Assembly: GCF_003611695.1 (NCBI RefSeq)
Contig: NZ_RAWE01000011.1
Location: 42,805-106,804, forward strand
From: Corallococcus carmarthensis
GTDB taxonomy: Bacteria; Myxococcota; Myxococcia; Myxococcales; Myxococcaceae
Length of the DNA: 64,000 nt
Direction of reading: 5' to 3'
A program made the position numbers and the translations under genes. The notes below the pieces were generated by a model. The model made no database searches. It saw only the letters and a list, made by a program, of their open reading frames with translations, and had not been told where the DNA came from. This document shows, in pieces, positions 8,259-16,109 of the stretch. Within the stretch, counting starts at the first letter, position 1; every line of letters starts with the position of its first letter.

Positions 8259-8728
8259 CTCCCACATTCCACTGGCATGCGGCCACCCGCTTTCAGGTTT
8301 GGCTCCGGTCCGTCTGGACTTTCGCTACGGCCCCGTAGAGTTCGACGGCGGTGCGTCTGGACCCGAGCCGGGAGGTTGGCGAAGACGAGAGTGTCCCGGG
8401 GGGAGGTCTAGGCCCGCCCTTCCCTCCACCTACCCTTGGGCTCCTTCCTCCCGCACACGTCGGCGACGTGCTGGGCGCCCGGTCAAAGTCCGGCGCGAGG
8501 GCAGTTGGCTCGACTGTCGGCGCGCGCCGCAGCTGAACGAGCGCTGCGGTGCCAGGTGCAGGGCCTCGTCGCCGCTTTCGACTGGAGAGAGACGCTCACT
8601 CACGTAGTGAGGAGACTCCTCAAGTCGTGCCGGCCCAGGCGCCCAGAGGTGTGCTGGCCCCGCCTGCGATTCCAGCTCGGGGTGGAGGCCGCCACGACAT
8701 GGCCAGCTTCCAAGACTCGGCCGCGCGA
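8259..8728. other. Gene-free spacer upstream of the QorB remnant
   Basis: About 470 bases between the sigma-factor gene and the QorB fragment. No frame here has a ribosome site or recognisable protein. One short perfect hairpin, CTCAC-GTA-GTGAG near 8600, is present, without a T run. The spacer may be partly decayed sequence of the lost paralogue. Confidence 0.4.
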
Positions 8729-8860
8729 GCAGTTGGCGGACGCGGACGCGAGGCTGTCGTGCGGGAGCTGAATGACACGGGCCGCACGCTGAGCCGCCTC
8801 ATCGGCCGGCCCACGGCGCCGTTCGCGAACGCCATCAGCGCTGCGTTCAATCAGGGATGA
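8729..8860 (+). pseudogene. 3' remnant of a third QorB-like gene
   Basis: The last ~33 codons read ELNDTGRTLSRLIGRPTAPF and on to a stop, almost identical to the C-terminus of the paralogue at 969-1826 (ELNDASRTLSRLIGRPTAPF), and the DNA upstream (GGCGGACGCGGACGCG) also matches it. There is no nucleotide-binding N-terminus and no other QorB-like coding sequence before it. It is therefore a truncated duplicate, 48 bp upstream of the intact second copy. The arrangement suggests a tandem array reduced by deletion. Confidence 0.8.
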
Positions 8861-8908
8861 TTGCGGAGCGTCCTCCCGCGCTGATTCACTCAGGGCGGGA
8901 GGACGCCA

Positions 8909-9766
8909 ATGATCATCGTCACGGGAGCCACAGGCCGGTTGGGCCGTTTCGTCATCGAAGGCCTGTTGAAGAAGGTCGCCGCGAACCAGGTCGCGGTCGC
9001 GGTGCGCAATCCAGACAAGGCCACGGATTGGGCCTCGCGCGGCGTGCAGGTGCGCAAGGCGGACTACAGCCACCCGGAGACGTGGGACGGCGTGTTCTCG
9101 AAGGGAGACACGGTGCTGTTCATCTCCTCCAGCGAAGTGGGCCAGCGCCGCAAGCAGCACCAGGCGGTGGTGGACGCGGCGAGGAAGGCCGAGGTGAAGC
9201 TCGTGGCCTACACGAGCATCCTCCACGCGGACACGTCGCGGGTCGTGCTGGCGCCGGAGCACCTGGACACGGAGAAGGCCCTCCGTGCGTCGGGGCTCCC
9301 GTTCGTGTTCCTGCGCCACGGCTGGTACCTGGAGAACTACACGGAGGCCGCGAAGCGGACGCTGGAGCAGGGCGTGCTCCGGGGCTGCGCGAGGGACGGC
9401 CGTGTCGCTCCCGCCACCCGCCAGGACTACGCGGACGCCGCCATCGCGGTGGTCACCGGAACCGGCCACGAGAACCAGGTGTACGAACTCGCCGGTGACA
9501 CGGCGTTCACGCTGGCGGAGTACGCGGCGGAGTTGTCACGCCAGTCCGCCAGGACGGTGCCGTACCAGGACCTGCTGCCCGCGGAGTTCTCCACCGCGCT
9601 CCAGCAGGCGGGCCTGCCCAAGGGCTACGCTGACGTGCTGGCGAACGCGGACGAGGGCATCGCCCGGGGCGACCTGAACGACACCGGCCGCGCGCTGAGC
9701 CGCCTCATCGGCCGGCCCACCACGACGCTGGTGGAGGCATTGCGCACCATGCTCCCGCAGGACTGA
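8909..9766 (+). CDS. NmrA/SDR-type NAD(P)-binding reductase, QorB-like (paralogue 2)
   Basis: 285 residues, same length as the copy at 969-1826 and very similar throughout: IIVTGATGRLGRFVIEGLLKK at the N-terminus with the GxxGxxG loop, VKLVAYTSILHADTS, LRHGWYLENYTE, and the shared ending ALSRLIGRPT. GGGAGGA lies a few bases before the ATG. The expected activity is NAD(P)H-dependent quinone or enone reduction. Unlike copy 1 it has no adjacent HxlR gene, so it may be controlled differently or in trans by the same regulator. Confidence 0.85.
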   Translation: MIIVTGATGRLGRFVIEGLLKKVAANQVAVAVRNPDKATDWASRGVQVRKADYSHPETWDGVFSKGDTVLFISSSEVGQRRKQHQAVVDAARKAEVKLVAYTSILHADTSRVVLAPEHLDTEKALRASGLPFVFLRHGWYLENYTEAAKRTLEQGVLRGCARDGRVAPATRQDYADAAIAVVTGTGHENQVYELAGDTAFTLAEYAAELSRQSARTVPYQDLLPAEFSTALQQAGLPKGYADVLANADEGIARGDLNDTGRALSRLIGRPTTTLVEALRTMLPQD

Positions 9767-9777
9767 AGCCTACGAAT

Positions 9778-10173
9778 TCACTCGTCCTGATGCCGAGACG
9801 TCACAAGCCACTTCTCATCATCGGAGCGAGGGGGCGGCAGGTCCGCGAGTACTTTCAAGAGCTTGCCTTCAATCTCCGTGAGGGAGCCGGACAGTGCCTC
9901 GGGTGCGAGCCGGGCCACATCCTCGAGCTCCGTCGCAAGATGGATGGCGTGACGGAGTTCAGGGTGTACCTCCATCGCTTCGAGGCGGGACAGCAGCGCC
10001 GGTCCAAGAAGCCGGCTGCATGCATAGGCAGGAGACAGGGTACCCAGGGCCATTGCTCGGCACATGCCCAGGGCCGTGACTGCCACGAAGCGTTGCATCT
10101 CCTCGAACCCTGCGGTCGCAAGTGTTACGGCCTCTGTCGGAGTCTCTGGAGGCAGTTCGAAGGATGCCGCCAT
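9778..10173 (-). CDS. Small helical protein, DUF3969-like
   Basis: 131 residues, all-helical, no signal peptide. The core ALGMCRAMALGTLSPAYACS ... LLSRLEAMEVHPELRHAI ... TELEDVARLAPEALSGSL resembles the DUF3969 pattern (a helix with Gly-Ile-Ile-Ser-like turn followed by ELEDI). It follows the papain-like peptidase gene by 9 bp and is probably the last gene of a three-gene operon. Function unknown; a small acidic helical protein beside a peptidase could be an inhibitor or immunity factor, which is speculation. Confidence 0.6.
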   Translation of the reverse strand: MAASFELPPETPTEAVTLATAGFEEMQRFVAVTALGMCRAMALGTLSPAYACSRLLGPALLSRLEAMEVHPELRHAIHLATELEDVARLAPEALSGSLTEIEGKLLKVLADLPPPRSDDEKWLVTSRHQDE

Positions 10174-10182
10174 GACGCCCGC

Positions 10183-11754
10183 TCAGATGACAACAGCGCT
10201 GCCGCTCGAATTCGCGAATGTCCGCAAGGCCTCCCGATGGCCTTCGTCTTGCGGCACGAACGCAAGCACTGGGGCCAACTCGGGCTGGGTGCGCGGAATG
10301 TCAGTGGTGTCGCAGAGCACATCAAGAAAATGCGACGAGGCTGTGGAGAATCGAATGACCCCAATGTACCGGGGAAGAAGCAGAGTCGAGACAAGGGTCG
10401 CGGTTCGCGCGGACGAAAGCCCTAGCCCATAGGCTTCGCTCAAGTACCGCCCATTCAGCACAAACCGCAGGTCGACCAAGAGCGATTCGCGACGCTCTGC
10501 GCCCGCGAGGTGACGGACCATCGGGAGCAGCTGGCTCGCCAGAAGCGTCAGGTCCGTCGCACTCATCCGCAGCTTCGGATAGAGCGGAACGTAAGCCTCG
10601 TAGACTTTGACTGGATCGAGGAAATTCTTGAACGCGTCCCTGTTCCCATAGGGATCGAAGCTCAAATGCGGCAGCTCTTTGACCTTGTCATCCGTGTCGC
10701 CGTCGCTATCCGTGTCGCCATTCGTAGGAAGGACCCAGGTCATTCGCGCATAGGGGCCAAACCGGTCGTCGTGGACGAACAGACGGGCTAAACCCCGAGA
10801 GCGAAGCCCAAAGCTCAACCCCTTTTGGTTGTAACGAATCTCGGTGGTCGCGGAGTCGCTCAGGTCTTCGCGATAGCCGACGACCGTGACTGCATGGTTC
10901 TCCTGCCATTGGGTGCTGGCCAGATTCAGGATGACGGGAATCCCTGAACGCACGTAGCACTTCAATGCGAGCTGGAAGAGGGTGGGAGCCCCGAAGGAGT
11001 TGAGGATCTCGGGCGCGTATCCAACGTGCCGGATGGCTTCGAGGATTTGTGAGCGATCCAGTCCTTTGTTCGCCGGAAAAGCCCTGCCCAGTGCCAGCGT
11101 GCGAGTTGCCGCGAGTGTCACCGCAAGCGGGGTGACGGCACGCGCACCATCTGCGCGTGCCACACGCGCCAACGCAGACCATAGGGCTGTCGTAGCGCAG
11201 GCTCCGACGCCTTGATCCTGTTGCTGGAAGGGGAGCCCAGGGACCCGGAGCGTCAGACCGAGCAGATGAACGTCATGCTGCGTATTCGCGGGCTCGAAAC
11301 AACGAGGCTTGTCGGGATTGCGATAGGGCCTCAGGACAGTCCGCCCGATGGGAGCACTCGGTAGCGGGCGAACGACGATGAAGCCCAGATAGTCATCCCT
11401 CAAACTCGAGGAGGTCTGCTCAGGACCTTCTCGGGAGAGTTGATCCAGCAAGGCTTCCGTGGCGGACGTTCCCCATTCCTTTCGGAAAAAATGGAGACGG
11501 ACGGCATGGGATGGAGGGGCGCGCAGGGCGCTCGCGTAATACCCCGTGAACTCCTCCAGATAGTGGCGATCGATATAGGGGGCTTCAATCAGGATGGTCC
11601 TGGCGCCCGCTTCAGGATTCTTGAGATACGACGCGAGATAACGCGCTTGATCCGCAGGAGCTTCTACGGGAGCCCCACTGGCTTTCGCGATCTCCGAAAG
11701 AAAGGCCTCCTCGGAAAAGGCGACCGAACGGAAAGTCAGCGGCGTATACGCCAT
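10183..11754 (-). CDS. Papain/C39-like cysteine peptidase-fold protein
   Basis: 523 residues, no clear signal peptide. A papain-like catalytic set is visible: Gln178-Gln181 then GVGACATTALWSAL with nucleophile candidate Cys186, WQENHAVTVVGY with His287, and FVHDDRFGPYARMTW with Asp329/330 as the third residue. This order and spacing is that of C39-like and related papain-fold peptidases. The N-terminal 170 residues and the C-terminal 180 residues have no family I recognise; a short acidic Asp/Gly/Thr-rich linker (TNGDTDSDGDTDDK) follows the catalytic part. It is the central gene of an operon with two small helical proteins. Substrate unknown; could process a peptide or modify a protein. Confidence 0.6.
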   Translation of the reverse strand: MAYTPLTFRSVAFSEEAFLSEIAKASGAPVEAPADQARYLASYLKNPEAGARTILIEAPYIDRHYLEEFTGYYASALRAPPSHAVRLHFFRKEWGTSATEALLDQLSREGPEQTSSSLRDDYLGFIVVRPLPSAPIGRTVLRPYRNPDKPRCFEPANTQHDVHLLGLTLRVPGLPFQQQDQGVGACATTALWSALARVARADGARAVTPLAVTLAATRTLALGRAFPANKGLDRSQILEAIRHVGYAPEILNSFGAPTLFQLALKCYVRSGIPVILNLASTQWQENHAVTVVGYREDLSDSATTEIRYNQKGLSFGLRSRGLARLFVHDDRFGPYARMTWVLPTNGDTDSDGDTDDKVKELPHLSFDPYGNRDAFKNFLDPVKVYEAYVPLYPKLRMSATDLTLLASQLLPMVRHLAGAERRESLLVDLRFVLNGRYLSEAYGLGLSSARTATLVSTLLLPRYIGVIRFSTASSHFLDVLCDTTDIPRTQPELAPVLAFVPQDEGHREALRTFANSSGSAVVI

Positions 11755-11765
11755 CGTTGCTGTTG

Positions 11766-11951
11766 CTAGCGAAAGCGAATCTGGACGTCCGTCGGTGCTG
11801 GCCGTGGAGCGCGTGAAATGCGCTCTTCAAGCTCACGACGTAGCTGAAGCCCCTCGCTCGCCAGTCGCCGGGCATCCTCAGGGGTCATGGATGCCGGCTT
11901 CTCAGCGGAGGTCCGCTGGTCAGCGCTCTTTTGCTCAAGAGTTTCGGACAT
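11766..11951 (-). CDS. 61-residue hydrophilic protein, first gene of the peptidase operon
   Basis: A small frame with a perfect AGGAGG six bases before the ATG, which is the main reason to call it. The product is highly charged and probably helical (PEDARRLASEGLQLRRELEERIS) with a basic, Pro-rich tail. No family recognised. It precedes the peptidase-like gene by 11 bp. It could be a substrate, a leader or a regulator of the peptidase; none of these is shown by the sequence. Confidence 0.6.
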   Translation of the reverse strand: MSETLEQKSADQRTSAEKPASMTPEDARRLASEGLQLRRELEERISRAPRPAPTDVQIRFR

Positions 11952-12068
11952 GGTGACCTCCTACTACCTCAAGCGGAAAAGGTATCCACTCATTCAGGGC
12001 TGGCAACCGCAGCACCGCGCAGCCTACATGGCCGCCCCGCATGCCGCCAGCCCCACCTGGACCGGCGC

Positions 12069-12866
12069 TCAGGCCGTCTGCGCTCCACCGCTGCTCTGAC
12101 GGGCCACTTCGCGCGGCTCCGGGTACACGGCGCGCTGGGGCGTGGTGATGCGGATGACGCCCAGCTTCGACAGCACGCGCATCACCTGCCACGTGGGGTC
12201 GATTTCAAACGCGCGCGCCGCGAAGTTCGGGCTGCTGCCGTACTTGTGGTGGTTGTTCTGGAACAGCTCACCCATGCACAGCACGTCCACCGGCAGCGTG
12301 TTGCGCGACTTGTCGCTGCCCTTGAAGTTCCGGTAGCCGTACTTGTGCCCGCACCAGTTCACGATGGCGCCGTGCACCGGCCCCATCACGAAGTGCACCG
12401 GCAACAGCAGGAACTGCCAGGGCGACGTCGCGAACGTCACGTAGAACGCCGTGTACAGCGCCACCCACCCCAGCACCGCCCACCAGGACTGGCCCAGCGT
12501 CTCGTCCACGAGCTTCCACTCCGGGTAGCCACCCTCGAAGCGCGGCTCCGGCTGGATCCGGCGCGACACGATGCCCGTGTAGCGCTCCTTCGTGTGCCAC
12601 ATCATCCGCATCACGTCCTTGAAGTAGTGCGGCGAGTGCGGGTCGTTCTCCGTGTCGGAGTACGCGTGGTGCTCGCGGTGCAGGATGGCGTACGCCCGCG
12701 GCGACAGGTACGACGAGCCCTGCACCAGATAGGTGAGCAGGTGCATCGCCTTCTCCGTGCGCGGACCCATGCTGTACATGCGGTGCGCCGCGTAACGGTG
12801 CTGGAAGAAGCTCTGGAAGAAGACGCAGAGCAGCCAGTGACTGATGAAGAAGATGACGATGGCCAT
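12069..12866 (-). CDS. Membrane fatty-acid (acyl-CoA-type) desaturase
   Basis: 265 residues. The three histidine clusters of the membrane di-iron desaturases are all present: HRYAAH near residue 23, HREHHAYSD near 63 and QNNHHKYG near 204, separated by hydrophobic segments (VIFFISHWLLCVFF at the start; WAVLGWVALYTAFYVTF in the middle). This is the delta-9 type arrangement. The enzyme introduces a double bond into acyl chains and adjusts membrane fluidity. It is divergent from bioA across 289 bp. Monocistronic by spacing. Confidence 0.92.
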   Translation of the reverse strand: MAIVIFFISHWLLCVFFQSFFQHRYAAHRMYSMGPRTEKAMHLLTYLVQGSSYLSPRAYAILHREHHAYSDTENDPHSPHYFKDVMRMMWHTKERYTGIVSRRIQPEPRFEGGYPEWKLVDETLGQSWWAVLGWVALYTAFYVTFATSPWQFLLLPVHFVMGPVHGAIVNWCGHKYGYRNFKGSDKSRNTLPVDVLCMGELFQNNHHKYGSSPNFAARAFEIDPTWQVMRVLSKLGVIRITTPQRAVYPEPREVARQSSGGAQTA

Positions 12867-13155
12867 GACTCTCCCGTGCTGACAGACCCAGGGCTAACAC
12901 CCCCGCTGTCATGGCAATGTCAGCGCTCCCCACGTCACCTGCACCGGCCCGGCCCCACCGTCCCGTCCCGGACGCACGCCATTGAGCGTCCCCGTCCGCC
13001 CCCTGTCCGCTGGTGGATAAGGCCCGGTGCGGCCACCCATTCGCGCCCGTCCCACCCGTCGCACCGCGACGTTGCGGGCCGTCCCCGGGGAGGGCAGAAG
13101 GGCACGCGGCGCGTCACCCCGGGCTTCACGCCCCTTGCTCCCAGGAGCCTCCACC

Positions 13156-14487
13156 GTGGATCGGGCAACCCTCGTCGGACTGGACAAGCAGCACGTCTGG
13201 CACCCCTACACCGCCATGGAGCAGTACATCGCGAAGACGGATCCGCTGGTCATCGTCCGCGCGGAGGGCGTCTGGCTGCATGACGCGGACGGCCAGCGCT
13301 ACCTGGACGCCAACGGCTCCTGGTGGGTGTCCACCCTGGGACACCGCCACCCGCGCCTCGTGCACGCACTCACCGAGCAGCTGGGCAGCCTGGCGCACGT
13401 CTCGCTCGCGGGCATCACCCACGGCCCCGCGGCCCGGCTGGGCGCGGAGCTGACCGCGCTGGCCCCGGGCGCGGACCGGGCGGACGTGACCGCCGGACAG
13501 AAGCTGTCGCGCGTCTTCTATTCGGACAACGGCAGCACCGCGGTGGAGGTGGCCATCAAGATGGCCGCGCAGTACTGGGCGCAGAACGGCCGGCCCCGCC
13601 GCACCCGCTTCATCACCCTGACCGGTGCCTTCCACGGCGAAACCCTTGGCGCCACCAGCGTGGGCGGCGTGCACGAGTTCCGCGACGTGTTCGGCCCGCT
13701 CCTCTTCGACGTGGTGCACGTGCCGTCCCCGGCGGAACCCGACGGCCACGCGCGCGCCCTGGAGCAGGTGAAGGCCGCGCTCGCGGCGGACCCGGACGGC
13801 ATCGCGGGCGTCATCCTGGAGCCTGTCCTCCAGGGGGCCGCGGGCATGTGGATGTCGTCACCGGACTTCGTGCGCGAGGTGCGCGAGGCCACCCGCGCGG
13901 TGGACACCTTCCTCATCGCCGACGAGGTCTTCACCGGCATGGGCCGCACCGGCGCGCGCTTCGCGGTGGACCTGGCGGGCGTGGTGCCGGACCTGCTGTG
14001 CCTGGCCAAGGCGCTCAGCGGGGGCCTGATGCCCTTCGCCGCCACGCTCGCGTCGGAGCGCATCTTCCAGGGCTTCCTGGGGGCGAAGGACCGGGCGCTG
14101 TATTACGGGCACTCGTACTGCGGCAACCCGCTGGGCGCGGCCGTGGCGCGCGAGGTGCTGGCCGTGTACCGCGACGAGGACGTGCTGGGGCAGGTGCAGC
14201 GCAAGGCCCCGCGCGTGAAGGCCGCCTTCGAGCGCATGGCCGCCACCCTCCCCGGGCTCGTGCGCCCGCGCGCGGTGGGCATGGTGGGCGCGGTGGACCT
14301 GGGCGGCGGAGGCTACTTCGCCGACAGCGGCTGGCGCGTGTACGAGGCCGCCCGCCGCCGCGGCCTGTACCTGCGCCCCATGGGCAACACGGTCTACATC
14401 GCCCCCGCGCTCACCATCCCTGACGCGGACCTGGACCTGCTGCTCGCCGGCGTGGAGGACAGCCTGCGCGAGGTGGCCGCGGGCTGA
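13156..14487 (+). CDS. bioA: Adenosylmethionine--8-amino-7-oxononanoate aminotransferase
   Basis: 443 residues from a GTG preceded by CAGGAG; frames extending further upstream lack a reason to be coding. Class-III PLP aminotransferase: the start HVWHPYTAMEQY is the BioA signature, LDANGSWWVSTLGHRHP follows, YSDNGSTAVEVAIKMA binds PLP phosphate, FLIADEVFTGMGRTG carries the PLP-pyridine Asp, and LLCLAKALSGG has the Schiff-base lysine at about residue 285. It converts 7-keto-8-aminopelargonate to 7,8-diaminopelargonate in biotin synthesis. No other bio gene is adjacent, so the pathway genes are dispersed or the cluster is broken up. Confidence 0.95.
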   Translation: MDRATLVGLDKQHVWHPYTAMEQYIAKTDPLVIVRAEGVWLHDADGQRYLDANGSWWVSTLGHRHPRLVHALTEQLGSLAHVSLAGITHGPAARLGAELTALAPGADRADVTAGQKLSRVFYSDNGSTAVEVAIKMAAQYWAQNGRPRRTRFITLTGAFHGETLGATSVGGVHEFRDVFGPLLFDVVHVPSPAEPDGHARALEQVKAALAADPDGIAGVILEPVLQGAAGMWMSSPDFVREVREATRAVDTFLIADEVFTGMGRTGARFAVDLAGVVPDLLCLAKALSGGLMPFAATLASERIFQGFLGAKDRALYYGHSYCGNPLGAAVAREVLAVYRDEDVLGQVQRKAPRVKAAFERMAATLPGLVRPRAVGMVGAVDLGGGGYFADSGWRVYEAARRRGLYLRPMGNTVYIAPALTIPDADLDLLLAGVEDSLREVAAG

Positions 14488-14651
14488 CGCTCCCCCCTGA
14501 AGGGGACGGAGTGGCGGAGCGCTGCGTCCGCTCCCGCCGGTCGGCGCGTGCCGGGAAGCCCCCTCCTGACTCCTGGTGCTGCGCGGCCGTCCCCGTGCGC
14601 ATCGGTTGAGTCAGGCGCCGCTCCGGCGCCTTCTCTGAGGAGGGAAGCGCC

Positions 14652-16100
14652 GTGACACTCGAAACCCACCGTCCGCAGGCTGGCCCCAGCCTGCCCGCCG
14701 GTTTGACGCCGGACAGCGTGGAGCTGTTCCGGGCGCAGCTTCGCGGCGCGCTCATCCAGCCCGGTGACGTTGACTACGCGGAGGCATGCCAGCTGTACAA
14801 CGCGATGATCCACAAGCGCCCGGCCATGGTGGCCCGGTGCGCGGACGTGGCGGACGTCATCGCCGCGGTGGCGCTGGCCCGCGAACGCAAGCTCCCCCTG
14901 GCCGTGCGCGGCGGCGGCCACAACGGCGGCGGCCTGGGGCTGGTGGACAACGGGCTGGTCATCGACCTGTCGCGCATGCGCGGCGTGCGCGTGGACCCCG
15001 AGGCCCGCACGGTGCGCGTCGCGGGCGGCGCCGTCTGGGGGGACGTGGACCACGCCACCCACGCCTTCGGGCTCGCGGTGCCCTCCGGCATCATCTCCAC
15101 CACGGGCGTGGCCGGGCTCACGCTGGGCGGCGGCCTGGGATACCTCACGCGCCGCTTCGGTCTCACCATCGACAACCTGCTCGCCGTGGACATGGTGCTC
15201 GCGGACGGCCGCTTCGTCACCGCGAACGAGGAGAAGTTCCCGGACCTGTTCTGGGCGGTGCGCGGCGGGGGTGGCAACTTCGGCGTGGTGACGTCGTTCC
15301 TCTTCCGGGCCAACCCCGTGGACACCATCCTCGGAGGCCCCACGCTCTGGCCCCTGGACCGCGCGGCGGAGGTGATGCGCTGGTACCGCGAGTTCCTGCC
15401 GAACGCGCCGGAGGACCTCAGCGGCTTCTTCGCCTTCCTCACCGTGCCGCCCGCGCCGCCCTTCCCGGAGGCGCTCCACCTCCAGAAGATGTGCGGCGTC
15501 GTCTGGTGCTACACGGGCGACCCCGCGAAGGCGGACGAACTGTTCGCGCCCGTGCTGGCGCTCAAGCCCGCGCTGCACGGCGTGATGCCCATGCCCTTCC
15601 CCATGCTGCAGAGCGCCTTCGACGCGCTCTACCCGCCGGGGCACCAGTGGTACTGGCGCGCGGACTTCGTGCGCGAGCTGCCGGACGCGGCCATCGAGCG
15701 CCACGTGTCCTTCGCCGAGCGCCTGCCGTCCATGCAATCCACCATGCACCTGTACCCCATCGACGGGGCGACGCACCGCGTGGGGCCGCATGACACGGCC
15801 TTCCGCTTCCGCGACGCGCGCTGGTCGGAGGTCATCGTGGGGGTGGACCCTGCGCCGGAGCGGGCGGAGGCCATCTCCACCTGGGCGAAGGACTACTGGA
15901 CCGCGCTGCACCCGTACTCGGCGGGCGGCGCCTACGTGAACTTCATGATGGAGGAGGGCCAGGAGCGCGTGCAGGCCACCTACGGCGACAACTACGCGCG
16001 GCTGGTGGAGGTGAAGCGGACCTACGACCCCGGCAACCTCTTCCATGTGAACCAGAACATCCTGCCCGGCCCGGTCAAGCCCCCGAGCGTCGCGCACTGA
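14652..16100 (+). CDS. FAD-dependent oxidoreductase, VAO/BBE type
   Basis: 482 residues from a GTG behind GAGGAGGGAAGC. The FAD domain has RGGGHNGGGLGLVDNG, whose His is the usual 8-alpha-histidyl-FAD attachment site, then TVRVAGGAVWGDVDHATHAFGLAVPSG and GLTLGGGLGYLTRRFGLTIDNL. The Cys that makes a second flavin bond in bicovalent members is not seen in this loop, so a single covalent link is expected. The C-terminal BBE motif is YVNFMMEEGQERV ... YDPGNLFHVNQNI. Such enzymes oxidise sugars, alcohols or secondary-metabolite intermediates. Convergent with the hybrid kinase gene, 9 bp apart. Confidence 0.92.
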   Translation: MTLETHRPQAGPSLPAGLTPDSVELFRAQLRGALIQPGDVDYAEACQLYNAMIHKRPAMVARCADVADVIAAVALARERKLPLAVRGGGHNGGGLGLVDNGLVIDLSRMRGVRVDPEARTVRVAGGAVWGDVDHATHAFGLAVPSGIISTTGVAGLTLGGGLGYLTRRFGLTIDNLLAVDMVLADGRFVTANEEKFPDLFWAVRGGGGNFGVVTSFLFRANPVDTILGGPTLWPLDRAAEVMRWYREFLPNAPEDLSGFFAFLTVPPAPPFPEALHLQKMCGVVWCYTGDPAKADELFAPVLALKPALHGVMPMPFPMLQSAFDALYPPGHQWYWRADFVRELPDAAIERHVSFAERLPSMQSTMHLYPIDGATHRVGPHDTAFRFRDARWSEVIVGVDPAPERAEAISTWAKDYWTALHPYSAGGAYVNFMMEEGQERVQATYGDNYARLVEVKRTYDPGNLFHVNQNILPGPVKPPSVAH

Positions 16101-16109
16101 GGCGCGCGC

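Noticed and set aside
8590..8612. Palindrome CTCAC-GTA-GTGAG as an operator
   Set aside because: Only five-base arms, no second copy, not at a gene start.
14394..16097. A 567-codon minus-strand frame opposite the FAD oxidoreductase
   Set aside because: No recognisable domain, Arg/His/Val-rich shadow of a clear BBE-family gene.
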